Assembly: GCA_034509425.1 (NCBI GenBank)
Contig: JAVTVJ010000033.1
Location: 4,399,001 to 4,463,000 of the forward strand
Direction of reading: 5' to 3'
DNA length: 64,000 nt
From: Eopsaltria australis
Lineage: Eukaryota > Chordata > Aves > Passeriformes > Petroicidae
Shown here in pieces: positions 47,382-57,882 of the stretch. Made by a program: the position numbers and the translations under genes. Under the pieces are notes generated by a model, which was not told the origin of the DNA, did not search any database, and saw only the letters and a program-made list of their open reading frames with translations. Numbering within the stretch: position 1 is the stretch's first letter; each line of letters opens with the position of its first letter.

Positions 47382-48859
47382 AAACTATGAATTTCCTATA
47401 ACTCTTTAATGACTTCACAAATAGAAGCATATAGGTAGTTGAAAAACAGACTTACAGTTGCAGTGACTGGCACTGTGGCTTAAAAAAGTACTTAGACTTA
47501 TCCTTACAAGCAATACAAAGCAATAATTAATATATTCCAAAGCAAAATACAAAGTACAAATAAAGTTTCTTAAATGAACCTTAAATTACCTTTCAATGGC
47601 AAACTGGCTAAAAATTATTTCTAGTTAGTTTTTCTTCCTCCCCCCAGTTTACAAGATAATCAGTGGACAAATACTTTCTATGATGTTACCACTTTGGATT
47701 GCTGCATCCTCCTTATTTTGACACATCTGGGGCATGCAATTAGTCACAAAGGTCATTTTCCACACAAGAAAAGGACAGTGACCAGAAGGCAGCATTTAGG
47801 CTGTGAATACACCATGGCAATTTAATAAATGAGAAAACCCCAATGTCAGGAACCATCTTATTTCTGCATTGACAAAGACTGACATCTCATCAGTTGGTTG
47901 TAAAACTGACAAAAGACAGGTCAGAAAAGCAATGCAAAAGGACTATAAATGCTCTAATACCTTAGTCATAAAGGGGGAGAAAATATCTTTTTTAAATGTT
48001 CATTTAATAATTAGCTTGAAGAGCAAAATATTGTTCACAGAGTAACAGCTGATATAGATAACATAGATGTGTACATTAGCATGACTGAGTGGAAAAGATC
48101 TGTAAGTAGATAGCAAGTCTAAGAAAAGAAATTGCAGTTGTTTTACGCAGGAATTTAAATAGTTACTTAGGTTCAGAACTACTTTTTGGTTACACTATCA
48201 TTGATCTCTCCTGACTTTTGACTGATTTTTAAAAGTTTACGGGAAATTAATTAGGAACTGAGCACAATATCCTTACTCCCATTACTCAAACAAATAGAAT
48301 TGGCATAAGTTTAGCACTTTGCAATGAGACTTTGAACATGATCCTCTTGAAAACCTTTAATATACTTTGCTTATTAATTTACACTGCTGAAATATCATAT
48401 CCACTTTTTATTTACATTATTGAGGTGAGTTTTCTTTTCTCAAAATTAAGATTTACAAGAGCATAAAAATTATGATCATAGAGCATTAAAGATTTAACAA
48501 ACACGCTAATCAGGATAAATACTTAAGGCATGTCCTGTGTGCCAGAAGAATCAGTTTCAATGCAGCTACCTGTGTGAAGCCTGAGCTTCAGGCTGGGGAT
48601 TAAACTCAAAGGCTAGTTTTATGCTACATCTTAAATGAAGTAACAAATAGGATGACTGATGCTTGACTGAATTTACAGTATCTGTGAAGAAAGAGAATGG
48701 TAAGAATGTAATCTATAAAAGCCTATATGACCACCTGGTGTGGTCATTACTAATATTGGCAAGGCAGTCATATATTACTTTCTTCATCACAGTTTATGAA
48801 ACCATTCTTGTATAGGATTCCTAACATGGAGTTTAACATCTAGGCTAGACCCAAAAAAG
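47382..48859. other. Unique AT-rich non-coding DNA
   Basis: Nothing identifiable was seen in about 1.5 kb. Confidence 0.55.
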
Positions 48860-49358
48860 CCCAAAAGTGGACTTAGTTGAGTGAAAGGTAAGGTGAGAAA
48901 TGTGAGTCATCCCAGTCTGTAAATTACATTGAAAAAACCTCTGTCAGTCATCAGGTACTTTGCCTAAATTCCAGAGGTACTTCATTCTTTGACTTCAAAA
49001 GTCGTCAGGGCACTCAGCTGCACACCTGTACACTAAAGTGTCATATCTTAATTTGGAGCTGCTCAATGCCTCAGCACTGTCTTGCCTGACTGGGATCTGG
49101 AAATGAGGCCACAAGAGTACCATGGAAGTCTTCTTGTCAGTGCAAGGAATAAGCACACAGTCAGACTGCTTGTGATGCACAGGTGAAGAAACCATCTGCT
49201 TTCCCTGAATTAGCTTAAATGAGTTTGGGTAAGTGAGCCTCATACATATTCACCAATATCCTATTTTCCAGTTAGAGCATTCCAAAGTGACATAAAAAGG
49301 GCTAAAATACTTGAATATGTAAAGAAAATGTAAGATGAAGTCTTCATCATATTATGTG
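48860..49358 (+). repeat. Dispersed direct repeat, copy A
   Basis: About 500 bases that recur in the same orientation at 57380-57882. The central part (about 48892-49274) differs from copy B by only two substitutions (G/A in CATCAGGTAC, T/C in GGATCTGG) and two small indels. Both edges are more diverged, with several differences in the first 35 and last 85 bases. Each copy carries an 82-codon minus-strand frame (here 48995-49243) differing at one residue, Gln against Arg; it has no recognised domain. There are no TG...CA ends, TSDs or LINE tails, so the copies are not evidently LTRs or retroposons. A local duplication, an unclassified repeat family, or gene conversion between copies are all possible. 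Confidence 0.85.
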
Positions 49359-49739
49359 TGTTATAGCTAGTCATCTGTGAAATAACAGCAGGTAGTACCA
49401 GCAGAACAAAAAAGTCCTTGTCCGACTAGTTTTGCCTTACAAAGGGGATGAGAGAAGGGAAAGCATCTCAAACAAGCTTCAAGCATGTCTACTGGCTAGT
49501 AGAAAATGGGACAATGGCCCTAATAAACCGGTGGTAAGCTGCTATAAGCATGTTCAGCAGTAGATAAAAAACATCTATGAAGCTTCCCTGATACAAAATT
49601 TTAGCTGGGAAGAATTCAGAATCAGAGGGAAACTGTTATAAATTTAAATGACAATTGAGTTTTAATGCTCAGTGCCTAAAATGGTGTCTAATGACCTTTT
49701 CTTCAACATTAAAGCTTGCCTTTTCATTGCTCCACTTTT
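49359..49739. other. Unique non-coding DNA
   Basis: Nothing identifiable was seen. Confidence 0.5.
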
Positions 49740-49935
49740 GCAAAAAAAAAAAAAAGAAAAAAAAAAAGAAAAAACAAAATAAAACAAATAAAACCAAAAA
49801 AGAAAAATAATAATTTAAACAAACAAACAAAAAAACAACAACAACAAAAAAAAAAAAACAAAACCAACCAACCAAACAACAAAAGAATCAAACCAAAAAA
49901 ATACTAAAACAAAAAACCAAGAAAAAAGAGATTAA
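49740..49935 (+). repeat. A-rich low-complexity tract
   Basis: About 195 bases of poly-A interrupted by G and C, including ACAAC, CAAA and CCAACCAACCAA patches. The lysine-rich plus frame and phenylalanine-rich minus frame across it are artefacts. It could be an expanded poly-A tail, but no retroposed body was recognised directly upstream on the plus strand. Confidence 0.9.
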
Positions 49936-50349
49936 ACTAAGAGACAATATGGAAGATAAAATATGAGCAAGAACATTATATTCAGAACCAGGTTTTTGGA
50001 AGGATTGAAATCAAACCTGGAGGAGGTAAAAAAGTTATCATGTTTCCTCTTTCTTTCTGTAAGGATATGAACCCTCGATGTTTTGTCAGTAGACAAGAAA
50101 CTTTCAGTAAACAAACTTGAGAGAGGAATCTTACGCTAATTCCTTCAAAACCAGATCACTAGCAATTTTAATGAGGATTGTTCTGTCAGCATCCAGAACA
50201 CTTCACCATCTCATTGGTAGGGCTTTGGATTTTAATAAGAATATTAAAAATTCTTTACTATTTTAAGCTTTCATTTTAAAGCTGAAACAGCATAAAATTA
50301 ATTTCAGTATTATTTCCAGCTGTTATTAGTTTTATACACAGAGCTAAAC
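49936..50349. other. Unique AT-rich non-coding DNA
   Basis: Nothing identifiable was seen between the A-rich tract and the first CR1 tail. Confidence 0.5.
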
Positions 50350-50447
50350 TCCACACATGCTGTCTTGGGCAGTTGGCTCTAGGTAATTCTGCTTAAACAT
50401 GGTGACATCCAGATGTCTCTTCCAACCTCAATCACAATAATCTCTAG
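50350..50447 (+). mobile_element. CR1 LINE 3' end, short fragment
   Basis: TGTCTTGGGCAGTTGGCTCT then AGGTAATTCTGCTTAAACAT and GACATCCAGATGTCTCTTCC AACCTCAATCAC follow the CR1 3' end (consensus GGTCCTGGGCAACCTGCTCTAGGTG...CTGCTTGAGCAGG...GACCTCCAGAGGTCCCTTCCAACCTCAACC, given here in broken segments). Only the last about 100 bases are present, as is common for 5'-truncated CR1 copies. Confidence 0.7.
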
Positions 50448-50449
50448 GA

Positions 50450-51340
50450 CTTTCCCTCTGGAGATTAGGGGTATATCCTTCTCCCTTGACAGCCCTCAGA
50501 GGAGCCAAGGGATGGCATTCTGTTGACACTGTGGAGGTCACAGGTGCTCCTCCACTTGCATTGCTGGGCTGCTTCCTGCGGGGTTCTGCACAGAGAGCGT
50601 TTCTCATCACAGGATCTGATACAACTGAGGTTAAAACCCACCTGCAAGGCCAGAAGAAGATATCAAATGTCTTGCAAAACAGGCTTTCTCCCTTTGGGAC
50701 ACCTGTCTTCCTGGCTGGGCAAACAATAGTGGGTGGCTCCTGGGAACTCTTTTATGTCAGGGAGTGACTGAGACTCTCCCCAGTCTTGTTTCTCTTCAGC
50801 AGCTGCAGGCTTTGTTCATTTCCATTTTGTGCAGGACTTCTGTGAGCACACGTGCAAGGTCTGAAGGCTCCAGCAGGATCATGGTCTTGATCCTTTGGCT
50901 TGGTGAAGAACAGCAGCTTCAGGCACTGAGCGAAGGCACCCTCCTCCAACACTTCTGTCCTGTCTGCCCAGCTGTGAGTAGCTTTGGGTCCCCCACAGGG
51001 GGTGTCCCAGGGGCTGTGGGTACAAGGAGGGTGTGATACATGACAAACTGAACAACAATGAGAGACAAGGCCCAGTTCTCTTTGGTTTGTTCCCACAAGG
51101 CTTCCCGAGATATGGACAGTTGCTCAGCACTCCTAGTGACCAAGTCTGGAATGAGCTGTCCCTGCAGTTTGTTCTGATCCAGAAACAGCCCAGCTCCTTC
51201 ATTCTCAGAGTCAGATGTACCAAAGCAGTTATGAGGAAGGGACCTTGGCGCAAGGCATGCAGCAAAGGACCATGCTCTTCTTATGGTGCAGGCATGCAAT
51301 GAATCTGAATAGTATGGAGGTGGCTTTTCAGTGGAAAGGT
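50450..51340 (-). pseudogene. GC-richer block with coding-like minus frames, unidentified
   Basis: Between two CR1 tails lies about 900 bases with clearly higher GC content. On the minus strand all three frames are open over long overlapping stretches: 50919-51419 (166 codons), 50879-51265 (128) and 50752-51096 (114). The most protein-like reading includes LFLDQNKLQGQLIPDLVTRS and EQTKENWALSLIVVQFV in one frame and CLKLLFFTKPKDQDHDPAG in another, suggesting an ancestral frame broken by an indel. I do not recognise the protein. No tail or target duplication marks it as a processed copy. It may be a retrogene remnant, an unclassified transposon segment, or simply low stop-codon density in GC-rich DNA. 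Confidence 0.25.
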
Positions 51341-51384
51341 GCCCAGGTGAGGGCTCAGAGCAGATCTTTGCAGCAGGCCTACAG

Positions 51385-51660
51385 CTTGCATGTTGAGAAG
51401 ATGGAGCCAGGTTCTCCACAGCAGTGCATGATGGTAGGATGAGAACCGGTGGGTCTCACCTGAAACAAGTTTACACTGGAGAGAAAGCACAGCATTTTTC
51501 CCTATGGGAACAGTCCAGAGAGGAGCAAAGTGCCCAGAGAGATTATGCAGTCTGTATCCCTGGGGCTTCTACAGCCAAGCCTTTAAAGGGCCCTGAACCA
51601 CATTGTCACACCTTCTGATGTTGCTTTGAGCAGGAAGTTTCACTAGGGACCTCCTGGCAT
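51385..51660 (+). mobile_element. CR1 LINE 3' region fragment
   Basis: GAAGATGGAGCCAGG, then AGGATGAGAACCGGTGGG, CACCTGAAACAAG, GTGCCCAGAGAGATTATG and CTTTGAGCAGGAAGTTTCAC then TAGGGACCTCCTGGCATG follow the CR1 3' region in order (AAGATGGAGCCAG, GGACAAGAGGCAATGGG, ACTGAAACA, TGCCCAGAGAGGTTGTGG, CTTTGAGCAGG, CTAGATGACCTCC). The copy is diverged and ends without clear ATTCTGTG terminal repeats. Confidence 0.7.
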
Positions 51661-51959
51661 GCTCTTGAAACTGAATTTTCTCTTGAGCCCATGATTTTCT
51701 TCTCTTTCCATGCTGCTTCTCCATCCAAGTAGACCCACCCACCCATTCTCCCATCTTTGGGTCCTCCCCCAGGCATCTCAGGATGAGCCAGTCTCACATA
51801 TTTCCACAAAGCCCTGAAAGCTATCCTTCAGAAATGTCTGAGCACCCGTAAATGCTCTTGCCCTTCCTCCTGCAATGAGTTCTCCAGCAGCAGAGGCACT
51901 AACCCCTTCAGCCTGCAAGGCCTTTACACAACATTTGTGTGGGTGACACATCTCAGTTT
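51661..51959. other. Unassigned sequence between two CR1 fragments
   Basis: A C/T-rich stretch of about 300 bases with no recognised feature. It could belong to either CR1 copy's flank. Confidence 0.4.
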
Positions 51960-52740
51960 AGAAAAGAATTGAATGGCAGACAGTTCAGCAAAGGAAAGTG
52001 CAAAGACCTGCACCTGGGAAGTAATAACTCAATGCATCAGCACATGCTGGGAGCAATTTTGCAAAATGCATTTGGTGGGAGCAAACAACAGACAGTGGGT
52101 TGGACCTGGGCCAGCACTGTGCCCTAATGGCAAAGAATGCCACCAGTATTCTGGGATGCATAAGAAGGAGTCCTGAGAGAAGGTCGAAGGAGATGATCCG
52201 TGCCTTCTCAGCAATGCTAAGACCACCACTGGAGACCTGTGTCCAGTTCTGGGTTGCAAAACTGTTGGACTTTCATTTCTATTTCTACTTATAAAGAACC
52301 ACATAGGTGAGGAAGGACCTGGAGCTTCTCCCATAGGAAGAAAGGCTGAGAGAGCTGGGACTGTTTAGACTGGAGAAGGCTCAGGGCAGATCTATCAACA
52401 TGCATGAATATCTGAAGTGAATCTGTAAAGAAGGCAGAGATAGACTCTTTCAAGAGGTATCTCTTGAAATAACAGAACCTGAGGCATTGAGCATAAGCCA
52501 AAACACAGAAGGTTCATGCTGAACAGAAGGAAACTTTTTTTTTTATGAAGATAAGTGACCAAGCACTGGCACAAGTTACCCAGAGAGGCTGTGGAGTCAC
52601 TGTCCCTGGAGATTTTAAGATGTTGCCTCGACATGGTCCTAGGCAGCTATCTCTATGTGGTCCTGTTTGAGCAAAGGGCCACCTCCAGATAATTCTTCAA
52701 ACCTCAGCCGCTCTGATTTAGTGAACTGTTTCATTTTAGA
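51960..52740 (+). mobile_element. CR1 LINE 3' half (end of ORF2 and 3' UTR)
   Basis: The best CR1 copy by length of match. It begins with GGAAAGTGCAAAGACCTGCA, continues with AATGCCACCAGTATTCTGGG, CCTGTGTCCAGTTCTGGG, AGGCTGAGAGAGCTGGGACT, AAGGCTCAGGGCAGATC, CACTGGCACAAGTTACCCAG and AGAGGCTGTGGAGTCACTGT, and ends with CACCTCCAGATAATTCTTC. These follow the CR1 consensus in order from the end of the RT-linked region to the 3' UTR. Frameshifts and stops show that it is inactive. Terminal ATTCTGTG repeats have degenerated. The antisense frame at 52029-52334 is not a gene. Confidence 0.85.
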
Positions 52741-55700
52741 GATCAGGGTGAATTCAGTCGTGGAAGTGTCTGATTTCTTGTTTTTCCTTTTTTTTTTTTC
52801 TACTTTACTTGACAATTATTAATGAACCATAACCTGTTTACCTGATTATTTTTGCTTCATTTCCATTAAGATGACTACACACATGCATGAGCATATACAC
52901 TTCCCTACAGATATGCGGCTGTCTACTGTAATCTTGTCCTTTAGCAGTATAATTTATAAAATTTTAGAAACTTAGTAAGAGCACAAATATTAATAGGAAT
53001 GTTTTATGTTTTATGTTTTATTACAGGTGCATTACATTTCTATTTTTTCAGCAGATGTTTTCTCAATGGAAAGCCATTAAAATTAATACCACTAATATTA
53101 CTCAGCAGCCTACTTAAGTTATAGAAATCAATGTATCAGCTGGGAACTAAATATACAGAGCATATATCCAGACTTCACACTTTCAGCCTTCGCCAGACAT
53201 ATCATCAAACAGATGCATTTTACAGAATGCACAGATGATCAACAAATCACAGGTGTTTTCACTTCTATTGATTTAAAAATCCAACTTTAACACTAAGTTC
53301 AGCATGTAAGCCATTGAGTGGAGAGTATATTTTAACTTGCATTTATAGCCTCTATTCAAATGCAGAAATTGTTTTTTGCTGACCATTACAAACCTTTGTT
53401 TATAAGATTGTTCTTTATATTTATGCAGGGGAAAAATGAAAATTGGTAGATTTCAGGTTTCTTGAAAAAAAACCACAAAACCCATGAAAACAAGAAAGCG
53501 AACCAGAGTTTAAAATTTCTGGTTCATTTACAAATCTTTTTTGGAACAAAGCTGATGATCATTTACATGGGTTTCTTTGTGTTCCTGTTTATTTTGTCAG
53601 TTCTACACAATTCCAGTAAACATAAATTTGCTCCAGCACTTCATGAATTCACAATAAAATTTAATTGCATATGTCAGTTCATACAAATGTCAGCATGCAC
53701 AGTGATTACAACAAAAGGGGTTGATGTAAAAGGTAGTGATAGAAAAGTAAGAGAATATATGAAGAATGTGAGCGTATAATTACTTATACACTTATCATCC
53801 ATGATAAGTTTTGAGGTACATTATAGTATTTCTCTTTTCTGAGCACTATAGAGAAACACAGAGGAGGATGAAGACAGCAGGATACTGAGGTGAGAAGTAA
53901 GGAAAGTTCATAGAGATTTAGTATTGGACAGCTTCAGAATCAGCACTGGTATGACAGTGGTTATAAATATGCAATATGGTTTCACCTATGTAGGAAACCA
54001 GATGGTGTGCTGGAAAGAAGAAAAGAAAAACCACAACAAAATAAGAGAAATAAAAATATAAATTACAACACAGGGAGAACAAGAGTACAAGCAGAGTTGC
54101 ACGTTCTCAATGTTTTCCTTAATTATTTCCAGATCTTCATGAAAACTAAGAAGCAGCATTTCAGAAATATCAAAGACTGGAAAGAGGAAAACATGTAGAG
54201 AACAGAATGAAGAATAAGGTGGTTTTCATTTAAGTAAATTCAGAATCTTCATACTATGTCAAGTATGAAAAGGAGTTTGGAAAACTAATCCATTCTTGAC
54301 AGACATCTAATCTGCTCAAAAGTACCTTCAATGACAGAAGGCTGACGAGTTTCTTTGGCAAACTTTCGAGTTCTTTGCTATCTTTTCATTTCAAAAGTGT
54401 TTTCTAATATGTCTTATGCTAGACAATGAGTCTTTTTTTCTTGCAATTTAAGCCCATTACTTCTTTTCTGATACATAGAGTATATACTTTTCTTTGAAAA
54501 GTATTTTATTTTCTTGAAATCCATTAACACATCCTTCCTAAGTCTCCTCTTTATTCTATCTTTCCTTGAAGGTTATAAAATCAAGACCTTCAATCAGTAT
54601 TTTTGTTCAGTTGGCTCTCTCACCATTTGGTATCTGCTCATTATAAAGCCTGGTGAAAGAAAATTTCACAGAGCATGCAAGTGTATTCCTAAATGCGGAA
54701 TTTTCTAAAAGGATAGCTGTATGCCTCTTGTATGCCACAATAAATGTTTTGTCACAATGTCAACTTTTTGATGTTGCTGACTCATGATAATTGGGATTCT
54801 TTTTGTCAGCTCATGTTGAACTTGACATCCTCTCTTACTTGGAGACTTGCAGAGCTTACACCTAAACAGTTGTTCCCTAATTTATGTGTGTGCAATTTAT
54901 TGTTTCTGCCTGAGTATCTTGTAGATGTCTCTATTGAATTGCATTCTATTATTTCAAACATGCTTCTTATTTGCCAAGATTATTTTGGATTCTATTGTTG
55001 TCCTCTCAGACGCATGCTTTCCTGAGCTTGGTATTTTCTATTCCAGTAACCATGCTATTCATACTGATGCTTCAGCATGACATCTTCAAATTACTGAAGC
55101 AACTTCACAAAGCAGTAAACAGAACAGCAAAAGAAGAAAAAAAAAAACAAAACTAAACAAATATGGTAAATAAAGCAAGCCTATCAGTAGGCAAAAAAAT
55201 ACAAGCAGAAAAAAAATCAAAGCAAGCCTATGTATGGTCTGTGCTGCATGAAGATACGTGTCTGGATTGTTCTATCATTAAACAAGATGATCCTTAGTAA
55301 CAGTGATCTTTTTTTTGTTTGCTTTCATAGCTAGTACATCTGTAAAATCATCTACAGATATCTTCAAGCAAAACAACTTTCTCTTTGTCCTAAGGACTTT
55401 AGAATATTTGAGTATTTATTGGACTCTTGCAAGAGAAAACCATGTATTCTAAAATTATGTATAAATTAAAAGGACAGTTCAGCCACTGACACAGAAATCT
55501 ATGTTCCTCTTTACATAGTGTGACAGATCATCCAATTCTACTTGTCTTTTGCTAGTTTTAACCTCCACAGCAAAGAGACATAAAGCTGTTACTTCCTCTA
55601 GCTAAAACGACAAGAAGAAGAGTTATGGCAGTGTTTCTTCTCTGTTTTCATTTTCATTCTAATCTTCTTCCTTTCCAAATTTCAGGATATTTATATAGTT

Positions 55701-57379
55701 GTAGTATGTGATGACTGCAATGTTAGTGTATTAAACACAGAATAAATGCAAATTTGCCATGGTACAGATCAGTATGCAAACTCTTCTCTTCCGTGTCCAC
55801 AGGATGGGATGTAGATCTATGAATTCTCCCAGCTGGAGAATAAATAATCAGTCTTCAGGTATCCTTACTTTTCCTCTCTAAACAATTAGCACAGATAACT
55901 TATTTCATATTAACATTATATTGTGATTGTATCAGTAAGAGATATTGCCACAAGGTGTGTTTAGAGGTGTGTCCCAGTGCTTTTAACTGCATGTCACATG
56001 CTTAGTGCAGCCACTTGACACTGGCTACTGTTTATTTTATACAGCCCATTTTTAACACAACTTTAGAGCTAATTTAATCTCCTGCCTTACTAGCATGAAA
56101 TTTAAGGTAACCTTAATTTATTGTATTTCTTTCAACTGAGAATTGTACTTTTCTGAATTAAAAACATATAAAAAGTCCACCCCCCCAAAAAAAAAATCTC
56201 CAGTGAAAACAAATAATGAAGACAGGATAATAGCTGTTAGGATGATGTTGGGCACAATGCAGTCATTGTTATGTGCTAAGATAGCCATGACATTGTAGTA
56301 GTGGAAACTAAGAAAGTGCACTCTTTGTGGCAGACTAAAAGGATTATGTCCTCATATTCATACTGTTGGAATAACATAGTATATACTTATGTAGATTACA
56401 AAAGATTCAGGTTAGAAAAGATAAGAGTCTTTTATTTATTGTAATTTAAGTCAGATACAATTCAATAATCAGGAGAAAATTCTCCCAGTTGTAAACTGTT
56501 GATAGGCAACTGTTTGAGATCAACTTTTCTTTATGAGCATCTCTCACTTTGTCTACTAAGTATTCTAAAAATTATGTATTTCTACTCTATACATTCTACC
56601 TACTCCACAGTATATTTAATATATAAAATCCAATTAATAGAATTTTAAGTCTGGTAGAACAAATCTTACACATCCGTAATTATGATTAATGCACATGGGA
56701 TACAAATTCTAATCATACTGATTGTCATAAAAACTATTAACTATATACCAGATGTAAGCACTTTTTTACGGCTATTTCAAAAAATGTCAGCATTTTGACT
56801 TGAAAGGACAATGCATTAACATCTGCTATTTTTGTTTAGTACTTCCCTTTATCCATGTCTGTATGTGCAGTTGTGTTTGTGCCAACATGCCTTTGTGCAA
56901 TGGTGTGTGTCTATGCACCCACATCAGCTTGGCCAAAGACAAATAGTACCCTCTTTCAAGAAGCAACATATAAAATAATCTAATCATAATTTTGCTGCTT
57001 TTCAATGAAGTACAGATTCACTATTTCTGCATGTACTCTTGTTTCATCTTTGAGTTGAAGCATTACATTTCATTGTGTAAAATAGAAACAATGAAATACA
57101 GTGAAGTTCAAAAGTGTGCAAAAGATTAAGTACTTACGATTATAGCCTTTCTGAACCACTAACAGCAGAAAAAAGATTCAATATTCAAGAAAGATTTCTT
57201 TAAAAACAGCGGCTATGAAATCTGTTTTTCATCTGTAAAAATGGTGGTGTTCACAAAAGTCAAGATCCTAATAATATTGTTAAAATAGTTCATATTTGAA
57301 TGAATAAATGTAATTTTTAAGTGTATTTGATTCAGTACTTAGGAGAAAGCTATGTAATTTTGCTTAATCATTCTGTACT
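52741..57379. other. Unique AT-rich non-coding DNA
   Basis: About 4.6 kb with no recognised gene or transposable element. Landmarks are a T run near 52788-52799, an A-rich patch near 55135-55150 and AAAGCAAGCCTAT occurring twice near 55180-55230. Open frames of up to 105 codons (53462-53779, plus) have no recognised motif. Confidence 0.5.
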
Positions 57380-57882
57380 GCCCAGAAGTGGATTTAGTTG
57401 AATGAGATGTAAGGTGAGAAATGAGTCATCCCAGTCTGTAAATTACATTGAAAAACCTCTGTCAGTCATCAGATACTTTGCCTAAATTCCAGAGGTACTT
57501 CATTCTTTGACTTCAAAAGTCGTCAGGGCACTCAGCTGCACACCTGTACACTAAAGTGTCATATCTTAATTTGGAGCTGCTCAATGCCTCAGCACTGTCT
57601 TGCCTGACTGGGATCCGGAAATGAGGCCACAAGAGTACCATGGAAGTCTTCTTGTCAGTGCAAGGAATAAGCACACAGTCAGACTGCTTGTGATGCACAG
57701 GTGAAGAAACCATCTGCTTTCCCTGAATTAGCTTAAATGAGTTTGGGTAAGTGAGCCTCATACATATTCACCAATATCCTATTTTCCAGTTAGAGCATTT
57801 CGAAAATGGCAAAAAGAAAAAGGGCTAAAATACTTGAATATGTAAAGAAAATGTTATAGGAAGTCTTCAGTGTATAATATGT
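57380..57882 (+). repeat. Dispersed direct repeat, copy B
   Basis: Second copy of the sequence at 48860-49358, offset by about 8.52 kb in the same orientation. The core is almost identical; the edges differ (for example CATTTCGAAAATGGC here where copy A has CATTCCAAAGTGAC). Its 82-codon minus frame lies at 57513-57761. The sequence between the copies is unrelated, so the unit was not duplicated as one large tandem block. Confidence 0.85.

Noticed and set aside
48995..49243. 82-codon minus frame shared by both repeat copies as a conserved small gene
   Set aside because: Its preservation follows from the near identity of the whole DNA repeat. There is no recognised domain, and one of the two substitutions inside or near the frame changes an amino acid.
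49669..49907. Phenylalanine-rich and lysine-rich small proteins
   Set aside because: Both are translations of the A-rich low-complexity tract.
48860..57882. The two 500-bp direct repeats as the paired LTRs of an 8.5-kb provirus
   Set aside because: They lack TG...CA ends and target duplications, no primer-binding site or polypurine tract adjoins them, and the interval holds CR1 fragments and unique DNA rather than retroviral genes.
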